From: Cupriavidus sp. BIS7
Lineage (GTDB): Bacteria; Pseudomonadota; Gammaproteobacteria; Burkholderiales; Burkholderiaceae
Assembly (NCBI RefSeq): GCF_000292345.1
Contig: NZ_ALOU01000076.1
Location: forward strand, 1-64,000
Direction: 5' to 3'
Length of the DNA stretch: 64,000 nucleotides
This document shows positions 1 to 8,883 of this stretch, one piece after another. The stretch's first letter is position 1, and each line of letters begins with the position of its first letter. A program made the translations under genes and the position numbers. Below the pieces are notes generated by a model. That model was not told the origin of the DNA. It did no database searches and worked only from the letters and a program-made list of their open reading frames with translations.

Positions 1-35
1 CCCCAACCCCTCTCCCGCCGTGCGGGAGAGGGGAG
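1..35. repeat. Right end of a MITE-like hairpin repeat, cut by the window edge
   Basis: The first 35 bases match the right terminal arm of the longer repeats at 1335-1462 and 28671-28799. They contain a 12-bp perfect stem (7-18 with 22-33, loop 19-21). The rest of this copy presumably lies outside the window. It sits just downstream of purT and may also act as its transcription terminator, although there is no clear T-run. Confidence 0.75.
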
Positions 36-50
36 AATGCCTCAGCAGCT

Positions 51-1253
51 TCAAGCCTTGCGCGGCTTGACCTTGCCTGCGGCTTCCTTGGCGCGCTCGC
101 GTGCGGTTTCCACGTCTTCGGCATAGGCCAGCGCCACGCCCATGCGGCGTTTTTCAAACGATTCGGGCTTGCCGAACAGGCGCAGTTCGGTCTGCGGCAC
201 GCGCAGCGCGTCGTCCACCCCGTCGAACACGATGCCTTCGGCTTCCACGCCGCCATAGATCACGGCGCTTGCGCCGGGTGCGCGCATCGCGGTGCTGACC
301 GGCAGCCCCAGGATCGCCCGTGCGTGCAGTTCGAACTCGTTTTGCCACTGGGTGATCATCGTCACCATGCCGGTGTCGTGCGGGCGCGGGCTGACTTCGC
401 TGAACCAGACCTGCTCGCCCTTGACGAACAGTTCGACGCCGAACAGGCCCTGGCCGCCCAGGTCGGCCGTGACGGTGCGGGCGATATGCTGCGCGGTTTC
501 CAGCGCCTTCGGGTGCATCGGGTGCGGTTGCCAGCTTTCCACGTAGTCACCGGCAACTTGCACATGGCCGATCGGCTCGCAGAAATGCGCTTCCACGACG
601 CCGTTGGCACCCAGCGCGCGCACCGTCAGCAGCGTGATCTCGTAGTCGAAATCGATAAAGCCTTCCACGATCACACGGCCATGGCTCACGCGGCCACCGG
701 CCATTGCGTAGTCCCACGCGGCCTTCACGCCCTCGGGGCTGTCGATCTTGCTCTGACCCTTGCCAGAGCTGCTCATCACGGGCTTGACCACACACGGGTA
801 GCCGATGCCGCCGTCGATGGCGGCCTGCAGCTCTTCGAGCGAATCGCAGAACTTGTACGGGCTGGTGGGCAGGCCGAGCGTTTCGGCGGCCAGACGGCGA
901 ATGCCCTCGCGGTCCATCGTCAGGCGGGCGGCGCGGGCGGTGGGGATCACGCGCACCACACCGGAGGCTTCCAGCTCTTCGAGCATCGGCGTGGCGATGG
1001 CTTCGATCTCGGGCACCACCAGGTCCGGGCGCTCGGCCTCGATCAGCGCCTTGAGCTGCTCGCCGTCGCTCATCGTGATCGTGCGCGAATGATGGGCCAC
1101 CTGCTGGCCCGGCGCGTTCTCGTAGCGATCAACGGCGATCGTTTCCACACCCAGACGCTGCAACGCGATCAGCACTTCCTTGCCTAGCTCGCCGGAGCCA
1201 AGCAGCATGACTTTGGTGGCAGACGGGGAAAGAGGGGTTCCAAGGGTCGTCAT
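51..1253 (-). CDS. purT: Formate-dependent phosphoribosylglycinamide formyltransferase 2
   Basis: ATP-grasp enzyme of de novo purine synthesis. It makes formyl-GAR from GAR, formate and ATP in the cytosol, a folate-independent alternative to PurN. The 400-residue product has the family's usual length. It opens with the preATP-grasp motif [11 protein letters not shown] near residue 16, carries the ATP-grasp segment [14 protein letters not shown] in the middle, and has [13 protein letters not shown] near residue 290, all typical of PurT. The ATG at 1253 gives the canonical N-terminus MTTLGTPLS. The reading frame extends a further 14 codons upstream, but these resemble nothing. Single gene with repeat elements on both sides. 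Confidence 0.97.
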   Translation of the reverse strand: MTTLGTPLSPSATKVMLLGSGELGKEVLIALQRLGVETIAVDRYENAPGQQVAHHSRTITMSDGEQLKALIEAERPDLVVPEIEAIATPMLEELEASGVVRVIPTARAARLTMDREGIRRLAAETLGLPTSPYKFCDSLEELQAAIDGGIGYPCVVKPVMSSSGKGQSKIDSPEGVKAAWDYAMAGGRVSHGRVIVEGFIDFDYEITLLTVRALGANGVVEAHFCEPIGHVQVAGDYVESWQPHPMHPKALETAQHIARTVTADLGGQGLFGVELFVKGEQVWFSEVSPRPHDTGMVTMITQWQNEFELHARAILGLPVSTAMRAPGASAVIYGGVEAEGIVFDGVDDALRVPQTELRLFGKPESFEKRRMGVALAYAEDVETARERAKEAAGKVKPRKA

Positions 1254-1334
1254 GGCGGGGGCTCGCGGCAGGGAGAAAAGACGCGATTGTAGCAAGGAGC
1301 AGATGGTTTTCTCCCCGGTTTTCTCCCGTGGTTT

Positions 1335-1462
1335 TCTCCCCTCTCCCGCGCGCCGGAGAGGGGCAGGGGGAGAGGGCGCAGCGGTTCAAATTGGCACAAG
1401 TCGGCAAGCAGAGTCGTCTTACCCTCTCCCCCAACCCCTCTCCCACAGGTGGGAGAGGGGAG
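1335..1462. repeat. MITE-like palindromic repeat, copy A
   Basis: A 128-bp element with imperfect terminal inverted repeats of about 41 bp, each able to fold into its own CCCCTCTCCC/GGGAGAGGGG hairpin. The arms flank a 45-bp core containing AGCGGTTCAAATT and CGGCAAGCAG. Copy B at 28671-28799 is nearly the same over its full length, core included. It lies between the end of the TonB receptor and the start of purT, both on the minus strand, so it may terminate the former. Confidence 0.85.
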
Positions 1463-1485
1463 TCAGTCGGCGGTACTTCAACCAC

Positions 1486-3666
1486 TCAATACGAAATCTT
1501 CGCGCTCACGCTGATCGCGCGCGGGTCGGCCGGCTGGATGTAGTTTTCGTACTGGAAGCCCCAGTAGCGCTTGTTGGTCAGGTTGGTCACCGCCGCGCGC
1601 AGCGTCAGCGCCTTGCCGGCCACGCGCGTGTCGTATGTGGCGCCGAGGTTGAACACCGTGTATCCGCCCAGCGTCAGGTCTCCGGCGGCGCGCGCCTTGG
1701 TGGTGCCGGTGTACTTGCCGTCCACGCCGACTTTCAGGCCCGGCACGTATGGCACGCGGTAGGCCAGGCGGCCCGTCAGGATGAAATTGGGCGCTCCGGC
1801 CACTCGGTTGCCAATGTTGTCCTGCCCCTTGCTGTAGTAGCTGTCCAGGTACATCGCGCTGCCGCCCACTTCCCATTGCGATCCGAGGCGCGTTGATCCG
1901 GCAAGCTCCAGGCCCTGATAGATCGACTGGCCGTCCTGCACGAACGTGGGCAGTGTGTTGGCGCCGTTGAACTGGTTGAATTCGCTACGGCGCTCGATGC
2001 GGAACAGGGCGGCCGTGGCATTCCAGGCGCCCTGGTCAGTCTTGACGCCCAGTTCGTACTGGCGGCTCTTGGCCGGTGTCAGCCCCTGGCCCGCGTTGGC
2101 ATACGAGGTACCGACAATGCCGCCGCCGTCGAACGATTCCACGTAGCTGCCGTAGAACGTCGTGCTGGCCAGCGGCTTGTACATGATCGCGGCGGTGGGC
2201 GTCAGCAGGCCATTTTTGGTGAAGCTCGTGTTGCCGATGCCAGTCACCGTGTAGCTGTTCTGCTCGTAGTTCGTGACGCGCAGGCCGGCCAGTACGGACC
2301 ATTGATCGGTCAGGTAAACGGTATCGCTGACGAATGCCGCCTTCTGGGTGGTGTCACCGGCGCGGTATTTATCGAACGCGGTCTGGCTCCAGTAGACATT
2401 GGTGTACGGCGCATAGATGTTGCCGTCGGCCAGCCGTGTATAGACGATGTTGCTGCTGAAGCGGTCAATCTGCTTCTGCCAGCTCAGCCCGGCTACCAGT
2501 TCGTGCCGGAATGGGCCAGTGCGGAACTTGCCCTCGGCCATCGTCGTCCAGTTGCTGAACTGCTGGCTTTCGGCGCCGTCGTAGCGCCAGTCGGCGTAGT
2601 CGCCCGCCGCATTGGACAGGTTCAGCGTGGATTCATTGCGGCTGCGCGATTGCTTGCTGAAGCTGTAGATCGTGCTGACGGTCCAGTCCTGGTTGAGGTT
2701 GTAGCGCAGGCCGGTCTGGTACACCTGCAGGTTGGAAAAGAAGTGCGAGTCGTTATTCGCCAGCAACCCGCCACGGCCGCTGATCACGCCCGGGATCTGG
2801 CCGTTGGCGGGGATGCCGCCCGTGTAAAACGATGGTGTGCCGCCCCACGTGTTGCGGTCCTGATAGATGCCGTCGAACGTCCAGGTCAGGTCGCGCGTGA
2901 TGCGGGCATCCAGGCCCAGCGACACCGAATTGCGGTTCAGGCCCACGGCATTGGCGGGCTTGCCTTCCTCGTGCGTCAGGTTCAGGCGATAGCCGAACAT
3001 GTCGTCCGGACCGGCGCGGCCGCCCACGTCAACGTTCTCGGCCCAGACGTGCGAGGTCCGGTAGCCCAGTTCCACGCTGGCCGTGAACTGGTCGGTCGGC
3101 TTCTTCGTGACGTAGTTGATCGTGCCACCGGGGTTGCCAAAGCCGTACATGAAGCCGGACGCGCCCTTGAGCAGTTCCACCTGATCGAGTTGCTCGTAAG
3201 GCAGCGTCAGGCCGTAGCTGATGAACGGCATGCCGTTGATCTTGTACGCGTTGCGCCAGTCAAGCTGCAGGCCACGTACGGTGGTGTACGCCGCCCACGC
3301 GTTGTTGGCATTGCTGTTGTCGGAGACCGAGGCGTCGGTGAAAAACACGTCGCCGAGCTTGGTGACCTGGCGGTCCGCCAGATCTTCGCCGGTGACGATG
3401 GTGGTGGAGAACGGGGTATCGAGCTGTTTCCGGCTACCCAGCGCGCCGCTCGTCATCGGCTTGTTCAGTTGCGGGCCGATGTCGATTTCCTGCGCCGCGC
3501 TGACGGTCACGGCCGGCAGGGCCTGTTCCGGGGCTGTCTGGGCAATCGCTCCGAGAGGCAGGCCCGCAATGACGGCGGTGCGGGCGACAAAGGCGATGAT
3601 GCGCGGGCGGGAAGGTACGGGCTGCTGGCGGGGTGGGCGGATCGCGGAAGACTGGCGGGATGACAT
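1486..3666 (-). CDS. TonB-dependent siderophore receptor
   Basis: Outer-membrane beta-barrel receptor for uptake of ferric siderophores using energy from TonB. A signal peptide (IIAFVARTAVIAGLPLGAIAQ) is followed by a plug domain (DTPFSTTIVTGEDLADRQV, then YEQLDQVELLKGASGFMYG and NPGGTINYVTKKP). A long barrel follows, ending NKRYWGFQYENYIQPADPR and a terminal tyrosine, typical of FpvA/FhuA-like receptors. The product is about 726 residues. I chose the ATG at 3666; the ATG at 3699 is also in frame, but it abuts a 23-bp palindrome that looks like an operator. No siderophore biosynthesis genes are nearby, so the ligand is unknown and probably a xenosiderophore. Confidence 0.93.
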   Translation of the reverse strand: MSSRQSSAIRPPRQQPVPSRPRIIAFVARTAVIAGLPLGAIAQTAPEQALPAVTVSAAQEIDIGPQLNKPMTSGALGSRKQLDTPFSTTIVTGEDLADRQVTKLGDVFFTDASVSDNSNANNAWAAYTTVRGLQLDWRNAYKINGMPFISYGLTLPYEQLDQVELLKGASGFMYGFGNPGGTINYVTKKPTDQFTASVELGYRTSHVWAENVDVGGRAGPDDMFGYRLNLTHEEGKPANAVGLNRNSVSLGLDARITRDLTWTFDGIYQDRNTWGGTPSFYTGGIPANGQIPGVISGRGGLLANNDSHFFSNLQVYQTGLRYNLNQDWTVSTIYSFSKQSRSRNESTLNLSNAAGDYADWRYDGAESQQFSNWTTMAEGKFRTGPFRHELVAGLSWQKQIDRFSSNIVYTRLADGNIYAPYTNVYWSQTAFDKYRAGDTTQKAAFVSDTVYLTDQWSVLAGLRVTNYEQNSYTVTGIGNTSFTKNGLLTPTAAIMYKPLASTTFYGSYVESFDGGGIVGTSYANAGQGLTPAKSRQYELGVKTDQGAWNATAALFRIERRSEFNQFNGANTLPTFVQDGQSIYQGLELAGSTRLGSQWEVGGSAMYLDSYYSKGQDNIGNRVAGAPNFILTGRLAYRVPYVPGLKVGVDGKYTGTTKARAAGDLTLGGYTVFNLGATYDTRVAGKALTLRAAVTNLTNKRYWGFQYENYIQPADPRAISVSAKISY

Positions 3667-3698
3667 GCTGCTGGCTCGGTCGGTTCTTATTGAAAACA

Positions 3699-3721
3699 TA
3701 AATACGAACGATTCGTATTTA
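3699..3721. promoter_or_regulatory. 23-bp palindrome upstream of the TonB receptor
   Basis: Perfect 10-bp arms TAAATACGAA and TTCGTATTTA around CGA, ending about 33 bases upstream of the chosen start codon. The position suits an operator. The core partly resembles a 7-1-7 Fur box (TGAnAATnATTnTCA), which would fit an iron receptor, but several positions differ, so the regulator is not established. Confidence 0.5.
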
Positions 3722-3837
3722 CATCAAGAAAGGCCGAATGATGCCCATCGAGCCATTGAGTCGTCAAGCAAGTCCTTGATGCCGGGGCGGCATTTGTCGT
3801 TTTTCGGCGATCAGGCGGGGGGCGGGCGCAGGGCGGA

Positions 3838-4632
3838 TCAGCGCAGACCCAGCAGCACTTCGAGGTTATGGGCCAGCGTCACCAGTCGTGGGCCGACGAA
3901 TTTCTCGACGCTGTGGAAGCTGCCGGGGCGCGCCCGCACACCGCTGTTGACCACGAACCACTGGGAGTCCACGGGCGTGCAAAGCGGCACCGCAAAGCCG
4001 AACACGTCGTGGCGCCATTCCGCGCGGTTGGTGCAATAGCCGAGCCGTTCCAGATCCTTGCGTGCCTGCGCCAGCCCCGGGACCCCGCGCGCAAACGCGT
4101 CGGGGTCTTGCAGCCGAAGGCGGTTCAGCACCGGGTCGCGCAGGTCAGCGGGCGCGCGGCACAGCCACGCCTTGCCGATGGCGGTGGTCAGCATCGGCAG
4201 CGCGGCGCCGATGTCGGGCGTGACCACGAGGTTGTCGGTGGAGCGCGCAGTTTCCACGTAGACCATCTGTGTCCGGTCGCGGATGCCAAGCGACACCGCG
4301 CCGCCAACCTCGTCCGCCAGCGCCTTCATCAGCGGCCGGGCAAGCTGGCGGATCGGCATGCTGGCCAGCAGCGGATAGCCCGGTGCCAGCACCGGCGCGC
4401 CCAGCCGATACTTGCCAAGCGCCACGTCGTGGCGCAGATAGCCAAGTTCGCTGAGCGTGTGCGTGAGCCGTGCCACGGTCGACTTGGAAAGCCCGGTGCG
4501 CTGCACGAAATCCTTGTTGCCGAGCAGCGATTCGCCAGCCCGGTAGGCCAGCAGGATGTCCAGCCCGTTGGCCAGTGTGTTGGCGAACTGGCGATCCTTC
4601 GCGTCGTCCCGAGGAGCGTCGGCGGTATCCAT
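3838..4632 (-). CDS. IclR-family transcriptional regulator (downstream of a tandem pair)
   Basis: Cytoplasmic regulator of 264 residues, usual IclR length. The N-terminal winged HTH reads KDFVQRTGLSKSTVARLTHT, followed by an IclR effector domain (GIRDRTQMVYVETARS, then LGYCTNRAEWRHDVFGFAVP). The ATG at 4632 has GGGAG about seven bases upstream. A GTG at 4638 that overlaps the previous stop is the alternative. It is the second gene of a two-regulator unit facing the acyl-CoA operon, which it probably controls together with its partner. Confidence 0.92.
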   Translation of the reverse strand: MDTADAPRDDAKDRQFANTLANGLDILLAYRAGESLLGNKDFVQRTGLSKSTVARLTHTLSELGYLRHDVALGKYRLGAPVLAPGYPLLASMPIRQLARPLMKALADEVGGAVSLGIRDRTQMVYVETARSTDNLVVTPDIGAALPMLTTAIGKAWLCRAPADLRDPVLNRLRLQDPDAFARGVPGLAQARKDLERLGYCTNRAEWRHDVFGFAVPLCTPVDSQWFVVNSGVRARPGSFHSVEKFVGPRLVTLAHNLEVLLGLR

Positions 4633-4634
4633 CG

Positions 4635-5417
4635 TCACTCCCAGGCCACCTGCGTTTCCACCTGCGCCACCAGCTTCAGCAGGCGCGGGCCCATTTCGCG
4701 CTCCATTTTGCGCGGTGTCATGCGTACCGCCGGCACGCCGCAGTTGAAGACCAGGATCTCGCCGTCGATGGGCGTGCGCATTGGCACGGCCACCGCATGG
4801 ACATCGCGCTGCCAGTCGCCGTACGAGCGGGTGAAGCCGAGCGTGGCCAGTTCCTCGACGGCCGTATCCACGGCGCCCGCCAGGCGCTGCCAGTCATCGG
4901 GTTCTGCGTCGCGCAGCGCATCGAGCAGCGTGCGCCGCACGTCTGCCGGCGCCTGGGCAAGCCAGGCTCGACCCATCGCCGTGGCCAGCATCGGCACGGA
5001 GGCGCCAATGTCAGGGCGGAACGCAATTGCGTCGTGCCCTCGGCTGGTTTCGACATAGACCATGCGCAGCCTGTCGCGCAGCCCCAGCGACACCGATCCG
5101 CCGACGCGGTCCGCCAGCGCTTTCATCAGCGGACGCGCCAGTTGCCGCACGCGCAGGCTGGCCAGCAGCGGATAGCCCAGTGACAGCGCCGTGGAGCCCA
5201 GCCGGTAGCGGCGCAGATGGGTGTCGTAAAGCAGCAGTCCGCGCGCCGCCAGCGTATAGGTCAGGCGGCTGATGGTCGCTTTCGATAGCCCGGTGCGGTC
5301 GGCCAGATCCTTGTTGCTGAGGATCGTCTCGCCAACGCGGAAGCACTGCAGCAACGCCAGACCGTGGGCCAGCGTGGTTGCAAAGGCGGGATCGGGGTGA
5401 TGAGGGTGCGAGGGCAT
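4635..5417 (-). CDS. IclR-family transcriptional regulator (upstream of a tandem pair)
   Basis: A 260-residue IclR protein clearly paralogous to its downstream neighbour: HTH NKDLADRTGLSKATISRLTY matches NKDFVQRTGLSKSTVARLTH, and VSLGLRDRLRMVYVETSRG matches VSLGIRDRTQMVYVETARS. Its stop lies within a few bases of the next gene's start, so the two are translationally coupled. It is divergent from the acyl-CoA dehydrogenase at 5547 across 129 bp that should hold both promoters. The inducer is probably an acid or acyl-CoA of that pathway (inference). Confidence 0.93.
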   Translation of the reverse strand: MPSHPHHPDPAFATTLAHGLALLQCFRVGETILSNKDLADRTGLSKATISRLTYTLAARGLLLYDTHLRRYRLGSTALSLGYPLLASLRVRQLARPLMKALADRVGGSVSLGLRDRLRMVYVETSRGHDAIAFRPDIGASVPMLATAMGRAWLAQAPADVRRTLLDALRDAEPDDWQRLAGAVDTAVEELATLGFTRSYGDWQRDVHAVAVPMRTPIDGEILVFNCGVPAVRMTPRKMEREMGPRLLKLVAQVETQVAWE

Positions 5418-5546
5418 TTGCCGTTCATCTTACCGAAGCGCCGTCTTCGTGGTGCATCAGTTGTTCAAGATAGCGAAACATAGGTGCCGATATTCGGGAG
5501 CCGCGCGTACGCTCGTTTCCATCCGAAAACATGGTGGAGCGAGACG

Positions 5547-6707
5547 ATGATCCGGGACCCTGAAGCCTTCGATCCCTTTCTGCAGGCCCTGAGGCGCTTT
5601 GTGCGCGAAAAGCTTGTGCCGCGCGAGGCCGAAGTGGCGGAGCGCGACGAGGTGCCACAGGACATCGTCGACGCCATGGCTGCGCAGGGCATGTTCGGAT
5701 ACTCGATTCCCGAGCAGTACGGCGGCGCCGGCATGACCACCGAGGAACTCGTTCTGGCGGCGATGGAGCTGTCGCAATGCTCGGTAGCGTTCCGGGCGCG
5801 TGTTGGCACCAATACCGGCATTGGCTCCGAGGCGCTGGTGGCCGACGGCACGCCCGAGCAGAAGCAGCGCTACCTGCCGCTGCTGGCCAGCGGCGAGGTG
5901 ACCGGGTCGTTCGCGCTGACCGAACCGGACGCCGGGTCCGACGCCACCGCGCTGACCACCTCGGCCGTACGCGATGGCGACGACTACATCCTCAACGGCA
6001 CCAAGTGCTTTATCACCAATGCGCCGATTGCCGGACTGTTTACGGTGATGGCCCGTACCGATCCCGCCAATCCTAGCGCTGGCGGCATCTCGGCATTCTT
6101 CGTTCCGCGCGATACGCCGGGCCTGACCACGGGCCGCCCGTACCAGAAGATGGGGCAGGCCGGCTCGCCGGTGTCCGAGGTGCATTTCGACAACTGCCGC
6201 GTGCCGGCGGCCAACCTGATCGGCGGCGAGGAAGGCAAGGGTTTCCGTACCGCGATGAAGGTGCTCAACAAGCAGCGTATCCACCTGGCCGCCCTGTGCA
6301 CCGGACCGGCCATCCGCATGCTCGACGACGCCGTGCGCTTCGTCACCGAGCGCAAGCAGTTCGGGCAGTTGCTGGCCGATTTCCAGCTTGTGCAGGCGAT
6401 GATCGCCGACTGCCAGACCGACATCCACGCGGCACGCGCGCTGATCCTGGAAACGGCGCGCAAGCGCGACCTTGGCGAGGACGTGACGATGCAGGCATCG
6501 ATCTGCAAGTACTTCGCGTCCGAAATGTGCGGCCGGGTGGCCGACCGCTGCGTGCAACTGTTTGGCGGTTACGGCTATATCGCCGACTACGGCATCGAGC
6601 GCTTCTACCGCGACGTGCGGCTGTTCCGCCTCTATGAAGGCACCAGCCAGATTCATCAACTCAATATCGCCAAGCGCACCTTTGCGCTGGCCGGCGGCCA
6701 GCGCTGA
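5547..6707 (+). CDS. Acyl-CoA dehydrogenase
   Basis: FAD flavoenzyme that alpha,beta-dehydrogenates an acyl-CoA ester, passing electrons to ETF. It is 386 residues, usual length. Family signatures are GSFALTEPDAGSDATAL, the LNGTKCFITNAP strand, and the C-terminal FGGYGYIADYGIERFYRDVR followed by LYEGTSQIHQLNIAKR. The glutamate in YEGTSQI is the usual catalytic base. The ATG at 5547 has GGAG nine bases upstream; an in-frame ATG at 5484 lacks one. First gene of a four-gene operon divergent from the IclR pair. The substrate cannot be read from sequence. Confidence 0.95.
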   Translation: MIRDPEAFDPFLQALRRFVREKLVPREAEVAERDEVPQDIVDAMAAQGMFGYSIPEQYGGAGMTTEELVLAAMELSQCSVAFRARVGTNTGIGSEALVADGTPEQKQRYLPLLASGEVTGSFALTEPDAGSDATALTTSAVRDGDDYILNGTKCFITNAPIAGLFTVMARTDPANPSAGGISAFFVPRDTPGLTTGRPYQKMGQAGSPVSEVHFDNCRVPAANLIGGEEGKGFRTAMKVLNKQRIHLAALCTGPAIRMLDDAVRFVTERKQFGQLLADFQLVQAMIADCQTDIHAARALILETARKRDLGEDVTMQASICKYFASEMCGRVADRCVQLFGGYGYIADYGIERFYRDVRLFRLYEGTSQIHQLNIAKRTFALAGGQR

Positions 6708-6732
6708 AAAACCAAGACCCACGGAGACAACC

Positions 6733-7704
6733 ATGATCAAGCCACTATTTGCTGCGGCCGGGATGTTGCTCGGCATGGCCCTGACACCGGCGCACGCCGA
6801 AGCTCCCTATCCGAACAAGGTGATCCGGCTGGTGGTGCCGTTCGCACCGGGTGGGTCGACCGATATCGTTGCGCGTCTGATCTCCGAGCCGCTGCGCGCG
6901 GAACTGGGCCAGACCGTGATCGTCGACAACCGGCCGGGTGCGGGCGGCAATATTGGTGGCGATATCGTCGCCAAGGCCGCGCCGGACGGCTACACGCTGC
7001 TGATGGCCGCAGCGGGGCCAACGGTCATCAACCCGAGCCTCTACCCGAAGATGTCCTACGATCCGCTGCGCGACCTGGCGCCGGTGACGATGATCGCGCG
7101 CGAGCACAACCTGATGGCGATCAATGCATCGCTGCCGGTCAAGAACGTGCAGGAGTTCGTCGCCTACGCTAAGGCACACCCGAACCAGCTTTCGTTCGGA
7201 TCGCCGGGCAACGGCAGCCCCGCGCAGCTTGCCGGCGAGCTGTTGAACCAGACGGCGGGAATCAAGCTCCAGCACGTGCCTTACAAGGGTAGCGGCCCGG
7301 CCGTGGCCGACCTGATAGCCGGGCATATCACGCTGCTGATCGACAACATGCCGGCGCTGTGGCCGCACGTGCAGTCGGGCAAGCTGCGCGCGCTGGCCGT
7401 GACCAGCGAGAAGCGCGCCACGGCCGCGCCCGGGGTGCCAACTGCGCAGGAAGCCGGACTCAAGGGTTACGTGGTGACGGCCTGGAAGGGGTTGATGGTG
7501 CCGGCCCGCACGCCGCGACCGGTTATCGACAAGCTTAACCAGGCGATGGTCAAGATCCTGGCGCGGCCCGATATCCGCAAGAAGCTGGTCGAACTGGGCG
7601 CCGAGCCGGTGGGCGACACGCCCGAACAGTTCGGGCAGCAGATTCATGCCGATGCAGCGTGGTGGGCCGCGCTGGTCAAGTCCACGGGCACCACGATCGA
7701 TTGA
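6733..7704 (+). CDS. Bug-family periplasmic solute-binding protein
   Basis: Tripartite tricarboxylate transporter receptor of the Bug (BugT/TctC) family, 323 residues. It has a signal peptide ending LTPAHAEA, then the diagnostic YPNKVIRLVVPFAPGGSTD and VIVDNRPGAGGNIGG segments. The ATG at 6733 follows GGAGACAACC. No TctA/TctB membrane genes are present, which is common: these genera carry many orphan Bug proteins. Its place between two acyl-CoA dehydrogenases suggests it binds the carboxylic acid that the operon degrades (inference). Confidence 0.93.
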   Translation: MIKPLFAAAGMLLGMALTPAHAEAPYPNKVIRLVVPFAPGGSTDIVARLISEPLRAELGQTVIVDNRPGAGGNIGGDIVAKAAPDGYTLLMAAAGPTVINPSLYPKMSYDPLRDLAPVTMIAREHNLMAINASLPVKNVQEFVAYAKAHPNQLSFGSPGNGSPAQLAGELLNQTAGIKLQHVPYKGSGPAVADLIAGHITLLIDNMPALWPHVQSGKLRALAVTSEKRATAAPGVPTAQEAGLKGYVVTAWKGLMVPARTPRPVIDKLNQAMVKILARPDIRKKLVELGAEPVGDTPEQFGQQIHADAAWWAALVKSTGTTID

Positions 7705-7709
7705 CGGCC

Positions 7710-8864
7710 ATGCAAGATTCGATAGCCCAACTGCGCGCCCGGGTGCGCCAATTCGTTGAACAGCACGCGATCCCGAGCGAAGAGCCATCACTGGCGCATG
7801 ACGTGCAGCGGCTCGATGCCGTGGTCCGCAGACTGCAGGGCGTGGCGCGCGAGGCCGGCATCTACGCACCGCACCTGCCGCCCGAGTACGGCGGACTGGG
7901 GCTCGACTGGCAGGCCCGCGCGGAGATCCTGGAAGAAGCTGGGCGCAGCTTCCTCGGTGCTCCGGCGCTGAATTGCGCGCCGCCCGACCAGCCGAACATG
8001 ATCAATCTGCTGCGCCACGGCAATGCGGCGCAGCGCGAACGCTACCTGCTGCCGCTGGTGCGTGGCGAGATCCGGTCGTGCTTCGCGATGACCGAGCCAG
8101 CGCCGGGCGCGGGCTCCGATCCGTCGATGCTGCGCACGACCGCCGAACGCCAGCACGGCAAATGGATCATCAACGGGCACAAGTGGTTTATCAGCGGAGC
8201 CGTGGATGCGGCGTTTGCCATCGTACTGGCGCGTACCGATACCGGTGCCACGATGTTTATCGTCGATACCAGTAACCCGGGGTACCGGCTCGTGCGCAAT
8301 ATCGCGGGCATGGACGGCTATCAGGTCGGCGGCCATGGGGAAATCGTGTTCGAGAACTGCGTGGTCGATGACGACGCCGTGCTCGGCGAGGTAGGGCAGG
8401 GCTTTGCCTATGCGCAGGCACGGCTGGAGCCCGCGCGGCTTTCGCACTGCATGCGTTTTATCGGCCGGGCGTCCCGCGCGATGGAGATTGCCCAGCAGTA
8501 CGCGGCGCAGCGCGAATCGTTCGGCCAGCGGCTGGCCGATCTGCAGCAAGTGCAGGCGATGGTGGCCGATTCGCATATCGACCTGCATGCCAGCCGCCTG
8601 ATGGTGCGTGATTGCGCGCGCAAGATGGACGCTGGGGAATCGGTCAAGCACGACTCGGCGATGACCAAGATCTTCGTCTCCGAAGCGGTCTGGCGCGTGG
8701 CCGACCGCGCGGTGCAGATCATGGGCGCGCTCGGGATATCCGACGACACGCCAGTGTCGATGATCCAGCGCGAACTGCGCCCGTTCCGCATTTACGACGG
8801 CGCGTCAGAACTGCATCGCGCCACGCTGGCACGGCGCATCTTCCAATACGGGTTGCGGCCGTAG
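7710..8864 (+). CDS. Acyl-CoA dehydrogenase, second in operon
   Basis: A 384-residue protein starting only five bases after the Bug stop codon. It shows CFAMTEPAPGAGSDPSML and GKWIINGHKWFISGAVDA, and ends FRIYDGASELHRATLARRI. At the position where the first enzyme has YEGTSQ this one has YDGASE, so the usual glutamate base is aspartate. This is seen in a branch of FadE-like dehydrogenases. The pairing suggests two successive or alternative dehydrogenation steps, or a heteromer; neither can be decided here. Confidence 0.93.
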   Translation: MQDSIAQLRARVRQFVEQHAIPSEEPSLAHDVQRLDAVVRRLQGVAREAGIYAPHLPPEYGGLGLDWQARAEILEEAGRSFLGAPALNCAPPDQPNMINLLRHGNAAQRERYLLPLVRGEIRSCFAMTEPAPGAGSDPSMLRTTAERQHGKWIINGHKWFISGAVDAAFAIVLARTDTGATMFIVDTSNPGYRLVRNIAGMDGYQVGGHGEIVFENCVVDDDAVLGEVGQGFAYAQARLEPARLSHCMRFIGRASRAMEIAQQYAAQRESFGQRLADLQQVQAMVADSHIDLHASRLMVRDCARKMDAGESVKHDSAMTKIFVSEAVWRVADRAVQIMGALGISDDTPVSMIQRELRPFRIYDGASELHRATLARRIFQYGLRP

Positions 8865-8883
8865 CACCACCACGAGCAAATTC

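Noticed and set aside
324-1187. Long plus-strand open frame (287 codons) opposite purT
   Set aside because: It lies wholly antisense to a clear purT and is His/Asp/Val-rich as expected of a high-GC shadow frame.
2302-3663. 453-codon plus-strand frame opposite the TonB receptor
   Set aside because: Shadow of a well-supported receptor; composition is biased and no domain is visible.
5457-6776. 439-codon minus-strand frame opposite the first acyl-CoA dehydrogenase
   Set aside because: Antisense shadow of a gene with all dehydrogenase motifs.
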